Assembly: GCA_947628005.1 (NCBI GenBank)
Contig: CANQYI010000006.1
Location: forward strand, 1 to 57,972
Direction: 5' to 3'
Length of the DNA: 57,972 nt
Source: an uncultured Clostridia bacterium
GTDB lineage: Bacteria; Bacillota; Clostridia; TANB77; CAG-465
Below the pieces are notes generated by a model that ran no database searches, was not told the DNA's origin, and saw nothing but the letters and a program-made list of their open reading frames with translations. Shown in pieces: positions 43,634 through 53,119 of the stretch (position 1 is the stretch's first letter; the number at the start of each line of letters is the position of its first letter). The translations under genes and the position numbers were made by a program.

Positions 43634-45307
43634 ATGCCTGATGATAAAAAAGTAGATTTTGAAAATTTTATCATGAATAGTGATATTAGAGAAAATCTAT
43701 TAAATTGGTACGATATAAGACCTAAATCTAAAATATTATTCATTGGAAATGATATATATAAATCATGCTTAAAGAATGAAAATAAAGTAATTATGCTAAC
43801 ATTAGATAAGTTAGATGCTCCAACTAGTGAAGTTACAGTATATAATGAGACTTTATTGCAATTTGAAAAGAGAGAAGAAAAAGTAGATTATATAATTGTT
43901 ATAAATGAAATGAAAAACATCTCTAAATATGTTGAAAATGATGAGAATACTTTAAATGAGCTAATAAAAATTTCCAATAGATTATTAAATGAAGATGGAG
44001 TTTTACTTGTTGCACTTAATAATAAATTTTCAATAAGAAATTTTGCTGGTGAAACAAAAAATGGGTCTAATCCATTTGATGTAATTTTAGGAAAAGAAAA
44101 GGATGGCTCAATATATTCTAAAAATGAACTAGAAAGTATAGTAAAAAATTCTGAACTTAAATACTATAAAGTTTATTATCCATTTCCAGATTACAAGCTA
44201 CCTAGTATTATTTATTCTGATGATTATCTACCAAATGAAAATGATAGCAAACTTAATTATTTAGTTTATTATAACTTAGATGATAAATTAGTTTTTAGTG
44301 AACTTGAAGCAGTGCGTGAATTAGCTAAAGATAAAATGCTTGATTATTTTTCTAATTCTTTCTTTGTTGAATTTACAAGTAAAGAGGAAAATTTATCAGA
44401 AGTAAAATTTGTAAGTTATAATAATTTTAGGAAACCTGAAAACAGGTTAATTACTAAAATGTATAAAGATTACGTTCAAAAAGAGCCTCTATCAAATGAA
44501 AGTAAAAGTCATATAGAGAACATAAAAAATAACATAGAAATACTAAAAAAGTGTAGTATTGATACGTCTGATGAAGTCAAAGATTTTAAGTTAATAAGTA
44601 AATATCAGAGGCTTAAAACGTTTAGCGAATATATTGGAGACTTAATATTAGATAATAAAATTGATACAGCTAAAGAGTTAATCAAAAAATGGTATGAAAA
44701 GCTATATACTAATTTTATGTGTATATCTTGTACAAATCAAGAAAAAAATCCAGATGTATTTGAAAAATATGGAATAACAGTAGAAAGTGATATAAAAAAT
44801 AAGATGCATTTTATAAAGGATTGCCTTTTTGATTTGATATTTGAAAATGTATTTGTTGAAATTAATGATCAAAAAGAATTTACTAAATTTATAGTTTATG
44901 ACCAAGAGTGGAGTGAAAAAAATGCACCAATTGAGTTTATCTTATATAGATCTATTGACTTATTGTTCAAGAATAACTCGAAGCTATCTAAATATTTAAA
45001 TAAAGATGATTTATTCACTGAATTTGGAATAAATGAGTTCGTTAGTTACTTTTTTAAACTAGATAGTATAATTCAAGAAAATCTTTTGGACAAGCAAGTG
45101 GCAAAAGCATATGAATCAACTTACTCTGCATTAACTACAATAGGTGGCTTGTCGCAAGAAATAAAACTAGAACAAGAAAAATTTGAACGTTTAAAAAATG
45201 ATGTGGAAAGAACTAATGATGAATGGCAAAAAAAAGTTGAGAGTCTTGAAAGAGAAATTGAAGATTATAAAAATATGAGTATTGTAAAAAAACTATTTAA
45301 AAAGTAA
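43634..45307 (+). CDS. WbdD-like protein: methyltransferase fold, kinase-like domain, coiled coil
   Basis: 557 residues. About 25-195 resembles the SAM methyltransferases of capsule loci (LLVALNNKFSIRNFAG, then YYPFPDYKLPSIIYSDDYLP), but the SAM glycine motif is degenerate: SKILFIGNDIYKSC. About 215-470 reads as a small-molecule-kinase-like domain. Lys275 in LITKMYKD could be the beta-3 lysine, DLIFEN (400-405) matches the catalytic-loop DxxxxN, and Asp423 in VYDQEW the metal Asp. About 500-548 is a charged coiled coil (KLEQEKFERLKNDVERTNDE) and the protein ends in a basic KKLFKK. This order matches E. coli WbdD, which terminates O-antigen chains by phosphorylation and methylation. Domain calls are by eye. 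Confidence 0.6.
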   Translation: MPDDKKVDFENFIMNSDIRENLLNWYDIRPKSKILFIGNDIYKSCLKNENKVIMLTLDKLDAPTSEVTVYNETLLQFEKREEKVDYIIVINEMKNISKYVENDENTLNELIKISNRLLNEDGVLLVALNNKFSIRNFAGETKNGSNPFDVILGKEKDGSIYSKNELESIVKNSELKYYKVYYPFPDYKLPSIIYSDDYLPNENDSKLNYLVYYNLDDKLVFSELEAVRELAKDKMLDYFSNSFFVEFTSKEENLSEVKFVSYNNFRKPENRLITKMYKDYVQKEPLSNESKSHIENIKNNIEILKKCSIDTSDEVKDFKLISKYQRLKTFSEYIGDLILDNKIDTAKELIKKWYEKLYTNFMCISCTNQEKNPDVFEKYGITVESDIKNKMHFIKDCLFDLIFENVFVEINDQKEFTKFIVYDQEWSEKNAPIEFILYRSIDLLFKNNSKLSKYLNKDDLFTEFGINEFVSYFFKLDSIIQENLLDKQVAKAYESTYSALTTIGGLSQEIKLEQEKFERLKNDVERTNDEWQKKVESLEREIEDYKNMSIVKKLFKK

Positions 45308-45321
45308 TAGAGGAGACCAGT

Positions 45322-47133
45322 ATGATCAGTAGAAGGTTAAAAGCTGCTTATAATTATCTTAAAAAAAATGGACTAAAAAAGTCTGTAAATAAATTATATA
45401 TGAGACATTTAAATAAAAAACAAATGAAGAACATTTCAGATAATTATGAGGATTATATAAAAAATAATGAACCAACATTTGAAGAACTTGAAAATCAAAA
45501 GTTAGAAAATTTTGAATATGCTCCATTAATTAGCATTGTAATTCCAATGTATAATACTCAAGAAGTTTTTTTTAATGAACTAATTGATTCAATACTTAAT
45601 CAGACATATAGTAATTGGCAACTATGTTTAGCTGATGGAAGTAAAGAGACGTTAAAATATATAGAAGATAGATTAAAAAGCTTAAATGACAGTAGAATAT
45701 TATATAAACATTTGGAATCTAATGATGGAATATCTGAAAATACTAACGAAGCTATAAAAATGGCAACAGGAGATTACATTGCCTTTTGCGATCATGATGA
45801 TGTTTTATCTAGTAATGCTTTATATGAAGTAGTAAAGCTAATAAATAAAAATAGAAAAATAGATTTTTTATATACTGATGAAGATATATTACTTAATAAT
45901 GTAAGGAAAAATCCACACTTTAAACCGGATTTTTCTATAGATTTATTGAGAAGTTATAATTATATATGTCACTTTGTTGTTGTAGATAAAAAACTAATTG
46001 ACGAAGTTGGAATGTTAAGAAAAGAATATGATGGGGCACAAGATTATGATTTTGTGTTAAGGGCAACAAACAAAGCAACTTGCATAGCACATATTCCAAA
46101 AATATTATATCATTGGAGAGCTCATGTGAATTCTACTGCAGGAGCATCTGATTCAAAGACTTATGTCTTCGAAGCCGGAAAGAGAGCTATCGAAAATAAT
46201 TTAAAAGAAAATAATATTGACGGAAAAGTTACTATATTAGAAAATGAACCAGGTAGATATAGAGTAGATTATGCTATAAAATCAAATCCAAAAGTAAGTA
46301 TAATAATACCAAATAAGGATGCAAAGGCAGATTTAAAAAAGTGTATAGATTCAATATTTAAATCAACATATACAAATTATGAAATAATTATTGTTGAAAA
46401 TAATAGTGTTAAAGAGGAAACTTTTAAATACTATGATTTGCTTCAAAAAGAACATAAAAATGTATTGGTTAAAAAGATTGAAATAAATGAATTTAATTTT
46501 TCTAAAATAAATAATTTTGGAGAAAAATATGCAACAGGTGAGTACATTATACTACTAAATAATGATGTAAAAGTTATAACACCTGATTGGATTGAAAATA
46601 TGTTAGGAGTTTGCCAAAGAGATGATGTTGGAATAGTAGGTGCCAAATTGTTGTATGAAGATAACACTACTCAACATGTTGGCGTAGTAGTTGGAATTGG
46701 CGGAGTAGCAGGACATGTAAATACTAATTTGAAAGCAAACGATCCCGGTTACTTTTCAAGAGCTACAGTTATTAATAATTTTTCAGCAGTAACAGCAGCC
46801 TGTTTAATGGTAAAGAAAAATATATATGAAGAAGTAAATGGACTTACTGAAGAATTTAAGGTCGCATTTAATGACATAGATTTTTGTTTAAAAGTAAGAG
46901 AAAAGGGCTATTTAGTTGTACTAAATCCATTTGCTGTGTTAACACACTATGAATCTAAAACTAGAGGTTTAGAAGATACTAAAGAAAAAATAGCAAGATT
47001 TGAGTCTGAAATTGATTTATTTAAATTAAAATGGAACGAAATTTTAGAAAAAGGAGATCCATATTATAATATCAATTTTAGATTAGATAAAAATAATTTT
47101 TATATAAATACAAATAAGATAGCAAGGAGGTAA
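45322..47133 (+). CDS. Two-domain family 2 glycosyltransferase
   Basis: 603 residues with two GT-A domains. Domain 1 (about 70-270): LISIVIPMYNTQEVFF, a DHDDVLSSNAL metal motif and the acceptor-side GAQDYDFVLRA. Domain 2 (about 325-580): KVSIIIPNKDAKADLKKCI, LLNNDVKVITPDWIENML and FNDIDFCLKVREKGY. The two halves are different subfamilies, so it may add two different sugars or make two linkages in turn, as bifunctional rhamnan or galactan polymerases do. An N-terminal basic stretch precedes domain 1. GAGGAG site. Confidence 0.9.
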   Translation: MISRRLKAAYNYLKKNGLKKSVNKLYMRHLNKKQMKNISDNYEDYIKNNEPTFEELENQKLENFEYAPLISIVIPMYNTQEVFFNELIDSILNQTYSNWQLCLADGSKETLKYIEDRLKSLNDSRILYKHLESNDGISENTNEAIKMATGDYIAFCDHDDVLSSNALYEVVKLINKNRKIDFLYTDEDILLNNVRKNPHFKPDFSIDLLRSYNYICHFVVVDKKLIDEVGMLRKEYDGAQDYDFVLRATNKATCIAHIPKILYHWRAHVNSTAGASDSKTYVFEAGKRAIENNLKENNIDGKVTILENEPGRYRVDYAIKSNPKVSIIIPNKDAKADLKKCIDSIFKSTYTNYEIIIVENNSVKEETFKYYDLLQKEHKNVLVKKIEINEFNFSKINNFGEKYATGEYIILLNNDVKVITPDWIENMLGVCQRDDVGIVGAKLLYEDNTTQHVGVVVGIGGVAGHVNTNLKANDPGYFSRATVINNFSAVTAACLMVKKNIYEEVNGLTEEFKVAFNDIDFCLKVREKGYLVVLNPFAVLTHYESKTRGLEDTKEKIARFESEIDLFKLKWNEILEKGDPYYNINFRLDKNNFYINTNKIARR

Positions 47134-47135
47134 AA

Positions 47136-49100
47136 ATGACAATTAACGAAAAAATATCTGTAATTATACCATGTTATAACGTTGAAAATTTCGTAGAAAA
47201 ATGCGTAAATTCTATTATCAATCAAACATATAAAAATCTTGAAATAATAGTTATAGATGATAAATCAACAGATAATACTTACGAAATATTGCAAAATTTA
47301 TATAAAAAAAATGAAAATAAATTTATTTTACTTCAAAACGAAAAAAATGGTGGACTTGCCTATACTAGAAATAGAGGAGTAAAAATTGCAACAGGAAAGT
47401 ATATAGGATTCATTGATTCAGATGATTATGTTGACAAAAATTACTACAAAAAGCTAGTAGAAAAAATGGTTCAAGATGATGCTGATTTTATTGTAAATGA
47501 CATACAATTAGTTGACGAAGAAGGGAAAAATATAGTTCCAGTCAAAAAAGCATGTATTGGTGAAGTTAATAAACTAAATATAGTCGATAATGGACTTGCT
47601 GCATCAGCCTGTAATAAGATAATTAGAAAAGATTTGCTTGAAAAGTACCCATTTTATGAAGGTAAAATAAATGAAGATATAGCATCAGTTCTTCCAGCAG
47701 TAGTTCATAGTAAAAAGGTAACATATACAGATAAAGTAGTATATAATTATGTTCAAAGAAAAGGCTCTATTCAAAATTCTGAATTTACTGAGAAAAGATA
47801 TGATGCATTTGAGACAGTTAGATTATGCTTAGATAGAATAAAGAATGAAAAAGAATTTAAAAAATATAAGGATGCTATAATTTTACATCAAATATTAGAA
47901 ATATACATTTATATAATTATTGAAATAGAAGATGAAGAAAAAAGGCTTCATTTGATAGAAAAATTTATAGAAAAAATAGATGAATATAACTTTGAAATAT
48001 GGAAAATATCTAACTTTAGAAAATTCATTAAGAGACATAGAAGAAATATTAGATGGTATTATTTTCTAGTATCAAAATTATTGATGTTTAGGAATGCTAA
48101 AACAGTTAATAATTTGATTAGTTTTAGAAAGAACTTTAAAACTAATTTAAAAAAGCTAATAGGCAAAAATAAAGAAAATGGAAAATATACTATTCAACAA
48201 TTAGTAAAATTAGCTAAAAAGCAAAATAAACTAAAAGATGAAAAAATAAAAGTATCAGTAGTAATTCCTAATTACAACTATGAAAAATTCTTAATTAGAA
48301 GAATATATAGCGTTTTAAATCAGACTTCAAAAATATATGAAATTATCATTTTAGATGATTGTTCTACTGATAGTAGCATACAGCTAATAGATAGTATTTG
48401 TGATGAACTTAAGGATTTAATAAAAATAAAGAAAATATATAATAAAGAAAATTCTGGAAGCGCTTTTTCTCAGTGGGCAAAAGGAATTGAAAATGCAGAT
48501 GGAGATTATATTTGGATTGCTGAAGCAGATGATTACTGCAATAAAAACATGATAAAAGTATTGTTAAAAAAGGTAGAAATTCAAAGAGATATTTCCATAG
48601 CATATGTGGACAGTGCTTTTACAGATGTTAAAGGTAATATATTTTTAAAAACAATAAAACCTGAAATTGATATAATGAAGACTGGACATTGGAATTCAGA
48701 TTTTATTGATGATGGTATTTATGAAATTAAAAATTATGCTTTTTTAAATAATATAATTGCAAATGTTTCATCTTGTATTATAAAGAATGATGACTATAGT
48801 AATATTTACGATGAAATTAAAAAATATAAACAGTCAGGTGATTGGGTATTTTATCTAGAGGTTATGTCTAGAGGGAAAATAGCCTATGTAAATAAAGCAT
48901 TTAATTATTATAGAGTTCATCAAACTCAAATAACATCCAATATGAAAAAAGAAAAGCATTTAAAAGAAATAATTGATATATATGATATGATATCAAAAAA
49001 ATACGGTACAAATAAATTTCAAAAAGAACAAAGAAAGAAAAGAATTAAGGTCTTAGAGAAAGCATGGAATATTTCAAAGGGGGAAGTAAAAAATGTCTAA
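47136..49100 (+). CDS. Two-domain family 2 glycosyltransferase, fusion counterpart of the minus-strand pair
   Basis: 654 residues. Domain 1 (about 5-240): ISVIIPCYNVENFVEKCVNS, NEKNGGLAYTRNRG, DSDDYVDKNYY, and YVQRKGSIQNSEF. A linker of about 130 residues follows. Domain 2 (about 370-640): VSVVIPNYNYEKFLIRRI, LDDCSTDSSI, NSGSAFSQWAKGI and AEADDYCNKN. Domain 1 is homologous to the 38357-39409 protein and domain 2 to the 39399-40337 protein. It starts 3 bases after the previous stop and overlaps the next gene by 8 bases. Confidence 0.92.
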   Translation: MTINEKISVIIPCYNVENFVEKCVNSIINQTYKNLEIIVIDDKSTDNTYEILQNLYKKNENKFILLQNEKNGGLAYTRNRGVKIATGKYIGFIDSDDYVDKNYYKKLVEKMVQDDADFIVNDIQLVDEEGKNIVPVKKACIGEVNKLNIVDNGLAASACNKIIRKDLLEKYPFYEGKINEDIASVLPAVVHSKKVTYTDKVVYNYVQRKGSIQNSEFTEKRYDAFETVRLCLDRIKNEKEFKKYKDAIILHQILEIYIYIIIEIEDEEKRLHLIEKFIEKIDEYNFEIWKISNFRKFIKRHRRNIRWYYFLVSKLLMFRNAKTVNNLISFRKNFKTNLKKLIGKNKENGKYTIQQLVKLAKKQNKLKDEKIKVSVVIPNYNYEKFLIRRIYSVLNQTSKIYEIIILDDCSTDSSIQLIDSICDELKDLIKIKKIYNKENSGSAFSQWAKGIENADGDYIWIAEADDYCNKNMIKVLLKKVEIQRDISIAYVDSAFTDVKGNIFLKTIKPEIDIMKTGHWNSDFIDDGIYEIKNYAFLNNIIANVSSCIIKNDDYSNIYDEIKKYKQSGDWVFYLEVMSRGKIAYVNKAFNYYRVHQTQITSNMKKEKHLKEIIDIYDMISKKYGTNKFQKEQRKKRIKVLEKAWNISKGEVKNV

Positions 49101-50067
49101 AATATTATATGTAGTAGTGCCTTGTTATAATGAGGAAGAAGTATTAGAATTAACAACAAATAAATTAACAGAAAAATTAAAAAACATGATAAAAGATGGA
49201 ATAATTGATAAAGAAAGTAAAATAATGTATGTTAATGATGGATCTAAAGATAAAACTTGGGAATTAATTGAAAAATATAATAAAGAAAATAAGTTTGTAA
49301 CAGGGGTCTGTCTGTCACGTAATAGAGGACATCAAAATGCTTTACTCGCTGGTTTAATGACAGCAAAAGAATATGCTGATATCGTAATTAGTATGGATGC
49401 TGATTTACAAGATGATATTGATGCAATGGACAAATTTATTGAAGAATATAATAATGGTTGCGATATAGTGTACGGAGTTAGAAGCTCAAGAGAAAAAGAT
49501 ACATGGTTTAAGAAAAATACAGCGCTAGCTTTTTATAAAATAATGAATAAATTAGGTGCAGAAGTTGTATACAATCATGCAGATTATAGACTTATGAGTA
49601 AGAGAGCTTTAAATGAACTTGAAAATTATGAAGAAGTTAATTTATTCTTAAGAGGTATTATACCTTTAATTGGATTTAAAACAGCTAATGTTGAATACGT
49701 AAGAGCAGAAAGAGCTGCAGGTGAATCCAAGTATCCTTTAAAGAAGATGATAAATTTCGCAATTGAAGGTATACTATCTTTTAGTGTTAAACCTATAAGA
49801 ATAATAACATCTACAGGATTTTGTATATCAGCACTTAGCTTTATATATTTAATATATGTTATAATAAGCCATATAGTAAATAATGCTACTGAACCTGGAT
49901 GGACAACAATAATTGCTCTTATATGTCTATTTGGTGGATTCCAAATACTTTGTATTGGAATAATTGGCGAATATATAGGAAAAATTTATAGTGAAACAAA
50001 GAGAAGACCTAGATTTATAATTGAAAAAACAATATTGCAAGATGGAGGAAAAGATGGAAAAAAGTAA
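49093..50067 (+). CDS. GtrB/DPM1-like polyprenyl-phosphate glycosyltransferase
   Basis: 324 residues. Cytoplasmic GT2 domain with VVVPCYNEEEVLEL (about 7-20), VNDGSKDKT, SRNRGHQNALLAG, SMDADLQDD and RAERAAGESKYPLKKM, then two transmembrane helices (about 235-258 and 270-295). This layout is that of GtrB, CsbB and YkcC, which load a sugar onto undecaprenyl phosphate for use outside the membrane. Partners would be the GtrA-domain protein at 51877 and a membrane glycosyltransferase (50054 or 53120). Confidence 0.93.
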   Translation: MSKILYVVVPCYNEEEVLELTTNKLTEKLKNMIKDGIIDKESKIMYVNDGSKDKTWELIEKYNKENKFVTGVCLSRNRGHQNALLAGLMTAKEYADIVISMDADLQDDIDAMDKFIEEYNNGCDIVYGVRSSREKDTWFKKNTALAFYKIMNKLGAEVVYNHADYRLMSKRALNELENYEEVNLFLRGIIPLIGFKTANVEYVRAERAAGESKYPLKKMINFAIEGILSFSVKPIRIITSTGFCISALSFIYLIYVIISHIVNNATEPGWTTIIALICLFGGFQILCIGIIGEYIGKIYSETKRRPRFIIEKTILQDGGKDGKK

Positions 50068-51850
50068 AATTAATGAGTCTTTAGATAAAGTAGATAAAAA
50101 ATTTTCAAAAGCATACAGTTTGTTATTTGAAAAAAAATTCGGAAAGATTTTATTCTATGCTCTAGGAATAACTTTAATTTTAATATATTTATTGTTATTC
50201 TTCTTTAAAGAGCCTATTATTGATGAGGAAGTGCAAACAGGCTCTATGAATAATCTCATTCCATGGGAAATTCATGATGGTGAAAATATTTTAAATGTTT
50301 TTACTAAAGCATTCGATTTAAAAATAACTGAACTTGGTCAGTATAGACCTAGATATTTAGCTTTTTTAATACAAGGCATAGAAGAAAATATTTTCTTTAG
50401 ACTAACTAGAGCATGGCCTGCTTGGGGAAATAGAAATCCTTTTTATCCAATAGCAGCGATTTTACTTGTAATCTCAGTGGCATACTTTATAAGAGCTGTC
50501 TGGAAAAAATGTCCTAGAAGTTTTGCCTTCTTCATAGGTGCGTGTATACCACTATATCAATCTTTCCAAGTAGCAACATATTTAAGAGCTAGATCTGCAA
50601 AATTATTTGTTGCTGCAACAGTTGTTTTTTTAATGGGATACTTTTTTAAACACCTTAGTGAAGTCTTTGAAAAAAATAAATGGTATAAATTATTAATTGC
50701 AATTCCTATTTTTGTATTAATGACATTAGATGAACAGGTACTAGCTTTAGTAGCTGCACTAGCAGCATTAGGAATACTTATAAGTATAATTAATAAAAAG
50801 ATAAATCTAAATTCTATTATATTTTCTATTTCAACTGTAATATATGCTTCTTACCACTTGTTTTGGGGCAAGATGTTATTTAGACATTTTACAGGGGAAT
50901 TAGCAAAACATGGACATGCAATAGATACAACTTTAGAAACTGTTAGTTTTTCATATATACTACACGGTTTTCAAATTTTATTCCAAAATGTAATTGGAAA
51001 AGTAATATTTATATCTGGAATAGTATTTATAATTATATGGTTAATTTTCTTTTTTATGATAAAGAAAGAAAAATCAAGGAAATCAGTTGAACATCATATT
51101 GTTGCCATATGCTTATTATTGTTACCAGTTGCAATAATGACTTTACTTATTTGCTCAAATAATGCAATATGGAAATTACCTTGCTTAAGGACTTCAGTTT
51201 ATTCAATGTGTATGGGAATATTACTATTTTGCTCATTTATATATGTAATAGGTAAATCAGAGACTAAAATTGAAAGAATAAAATTTTTTGTAGTTTTAAT
51301 TGGAATAGTTACGGCACTTACTTATAATTTATTCCATATTAATGAATATTATCTAAATTATTTAGATGAAACAGGTGGATTTTTTGTATATACATCTGAT
51401 ATGGATATAACAAATGAATACACATTTATAGATTATGTACCAGAGGTTACAATGCAATATTCTAATGATTCTATAATATCTAGTATGGCAACATTCTTTA
51501 CAGGCTATGATTTTAAAGATGCTAAAATTTCAAAAGGAAACTTGATAAAGGATGAAGCAGGAAACTATTATATAACAGATGAATTTTCATGTTATTTAAT
51601 AACTGGTCACAATAGAAAATTAAATATTAATGCAGTAGTAGAAAATCCTGAACTATATACTTCATTATCTGTTTATATTAACAAATTAGAAGTAGCAAGT
51701 TATAATATAAATGATAAAAATATAAACTTAGAAGTAGATGTTAGATCAGAAAGAAATAGAGCTGGAAAAGTTACTTTAGTTTTCCACAAAAAAATAGTTG
51801 ATTATGATAAAAAAATGAATATAAATTTAAAAGAATTATATATGAATTAA
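50054..51850 (+). CDS. Multi-pass membrane protein, probable GtrII-like or GT-C glycosyltransferase
   Basis: 598 residues from ATG at 50054 (MEKSKINESLDKVDKKF), 5 bases after GGAGG; the longer frame from 50021 has no site. It overlaps gtrB by 14 bases. About ten hydrophobic segments from residue 40 to 430, with an early extracytoplasmic loop rich in acidic and aromatic residues (FFKEPIIDEEVQTG, IPWEIHDGENIL), then a C-terminal exported domain of about 140 residues. No exact family is recognised, but the layout and neighbours fit an enzyme that transfers polyprenyl-linked sugar outside the cell. Confidence 0.65.
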   Translation: MEKSKINESLDKVDKKFSKAYSLLFEKKFGKILFYALGITLILIYLLLFFFKEPIIDEEVQTGSMNNLIPWEIHDGENILNVFTKAFDLKITELGQYRPRYLAFLIQGIEENIFFRLTRAWPAWGNRNPFYPIAAILLVISVAYFIRAVWKKCPRSFAFFIGACIPLYQSFQVATYLRARSAKLFVAATVVFLMGYFFKHLSEVFEKNKWYKLLIAIPIFVLMTLDEQVLALVAALAALGILISIINKKINLNSIIFSISTVIYASYHLFWGKMLFRHFTGELAKHGHAIDTTLETVSFSYILHGFQILFQNVIGKVIFISGIVFIIIWLIFFFMIKKEKSRKSVEHHIVAICLLLLPVAIMTLLICSNNAIWKLPCLRTSVYSMCMGILLFCSFIYVIGKSETKIERIKFFVVLIGIVTALTYNLFHINEYYLNYLDETGGFFVYTSDMDITNEYTFIDYVPEVTMQYSNDSIISSMATFFTGYDFKDAKISKGNLIKDEAGNYYITDEFSCYLITGHNRKLNINAVVENPELYTSLSVYINKLEVASYNINDKNINLEVDVRSERNRAGKVTLVFHKKIVDYDKKMNINLKELYMN

Positions 51851-51876
51851 AATTTCAAAATTTACGGAGGATAAAG

Positions 51877-53106
51877 ATGCGTTTTAAAAGGAATGAAGGA
51901 GAAAGCCTGAAAGATTTTGTTATGAGTTTTATAAAATTTGGAATTGTGGGGGTAATTAATACTTTCATATCATATGCAATAGTTAATACGTCGTATTATG
52001 TTTTTAATATACCTCTACAAATTTCAAATATTTTAGCGTTTGTGTTATCTGTTTTATGCTCATTTTTATTGAATGGATTATTTGTTTTTAAGAAAAAATA
52101 TGAGTCAATAAAAGATGTTTTGCATACTTTGTTCAAAACTTATTTAACATATTCATTCACAGGTTTAATACTTACTGTAATACTTACTGAAATTGAATGT
52201 AATAGACTTGGAATACCACTGTATATAGCAAGTCTTGCAAATTTAGTTGTAACAGTGCCTATTAATTTCTTATTAAATAAATTTTGGGCTTTTAGAAAAG
52301 AAAAGGTATTAAGTGATGAAGAAATTGAAGAAATGGCAAAAATTCATACGTTTGCTATCTGTGCATATAAAGAATCAGAATATTTAGAAGAATGCGTAAA
52401 ATCTGTTATTAACCAAGAAGTACCAACAAATTATCTTATTGCTACTTCTACGCCAAACGATAAAATTAAATCTATAGCAGAAAAGTATAATATACCATAT
52501 TTTGTTAGGGATGGAGCCTCAGATATACAAGATGATTGGAATTTTGCATATTCAAATGCTAAAACTGAACTTGTAACTATAGCTCATCAAGATGATATAT
52601 ATGAACCAAACTATTCAAAAGAGATATTAAAAAATTATAGTGCAGATACACTCATGTATAATACAAATTATAATCCTTATCATAATGGAAAAGTAACTCC
52701 TGATAAAAATAGTAAAATAAAGGAAATATTGAAAGTATTTACAAAAAACAAGACACTTTCTAAATTAAAATTTTTTAAAGTGGCTTCACTTGCTTTTGGA
52801 AATACAATTAACTGCCCATCTGTTGCATATAATAAAAAATTATTAGGTGATAAAATATTTACTTCTGATCTAAAGTTTGCCCTAGATTGGGACACTTTCT
52901 TAAAGATTGCAAAAATGAAAGGTAGATCATTATATATACCTAAAAAATTAATCAATTACAGAATACACGATGGTGCAACAACTAAGCAATTTATAGTTGA
53001 TAATAAGAGAAAATCTGAAGATATTATAATGTTCAATAAATTTTGGCCAAAATGGATTACAAATATTATAATGAAATTCTACGTAAAGTCATATGACGTA
53101 TATTAA
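51877..53106 (+). CDS. GtrA-like membrane domain fused to a family 2 glycosyltransferase
   Basis: 409 residues. About 12-140 is a GtrA domain with four membrane helices and the motifs FIKFGIVGVINTFISYAIVN, SFLLNGLFVFKK and VPINFLLNKFWAFRK. From about 150 a GT2-like domain follows (IHTFAICAYKESEYLEECVK, ATSTPNDKIKSIA, AHQDDIYEPNYSKE, LDWDTFLKIAKMKG). GtrA proteins are usually stand-alone flippase candidates for polyprenyl-linked sugar. Here one polypeptide may combine that with a cytoplasmic transferase. The DxD-type site appears as HQDD, so activity is plausible. Confidence 0.88.
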   Translation: MRFKRNEGESLKDFVMSFIKFGIVGVINTFISYAIVNTSYYVFNIPLQISNILAFVLSVLCSFLLNGLFVFKKKYESIKDVLHTLFKTYLTYSFTGLILTVILTEIECNRLGIPLYIASLANLVVTVPINFLLNKFWAFRKEKVLSDEEIEEMAKIHTFAICAYKESEYLEECVKSVINQEVPTNYLIATSTPNDKIKSIAEKYNIPYFVRDGASDIQDDWNFAYSNAKTELVTIAHQDDIYEPNYSKEILKNYSADTLMYNTNYNPYHNGKVTPDKNSKIKEILKVFTKNKTLSKLKFFKVASLAFGNTINCPSVAYNKKLLGDKIFTSDLKFALDWDTFLKIAKMKGRSLYIPKKLINYRIHDGATTKQFIVDNKRKSEDIIMFNKFWPKWITNIIMKFYVKSYDVY

Positions 53107-53119
53107 TTTGGAGGTATAA

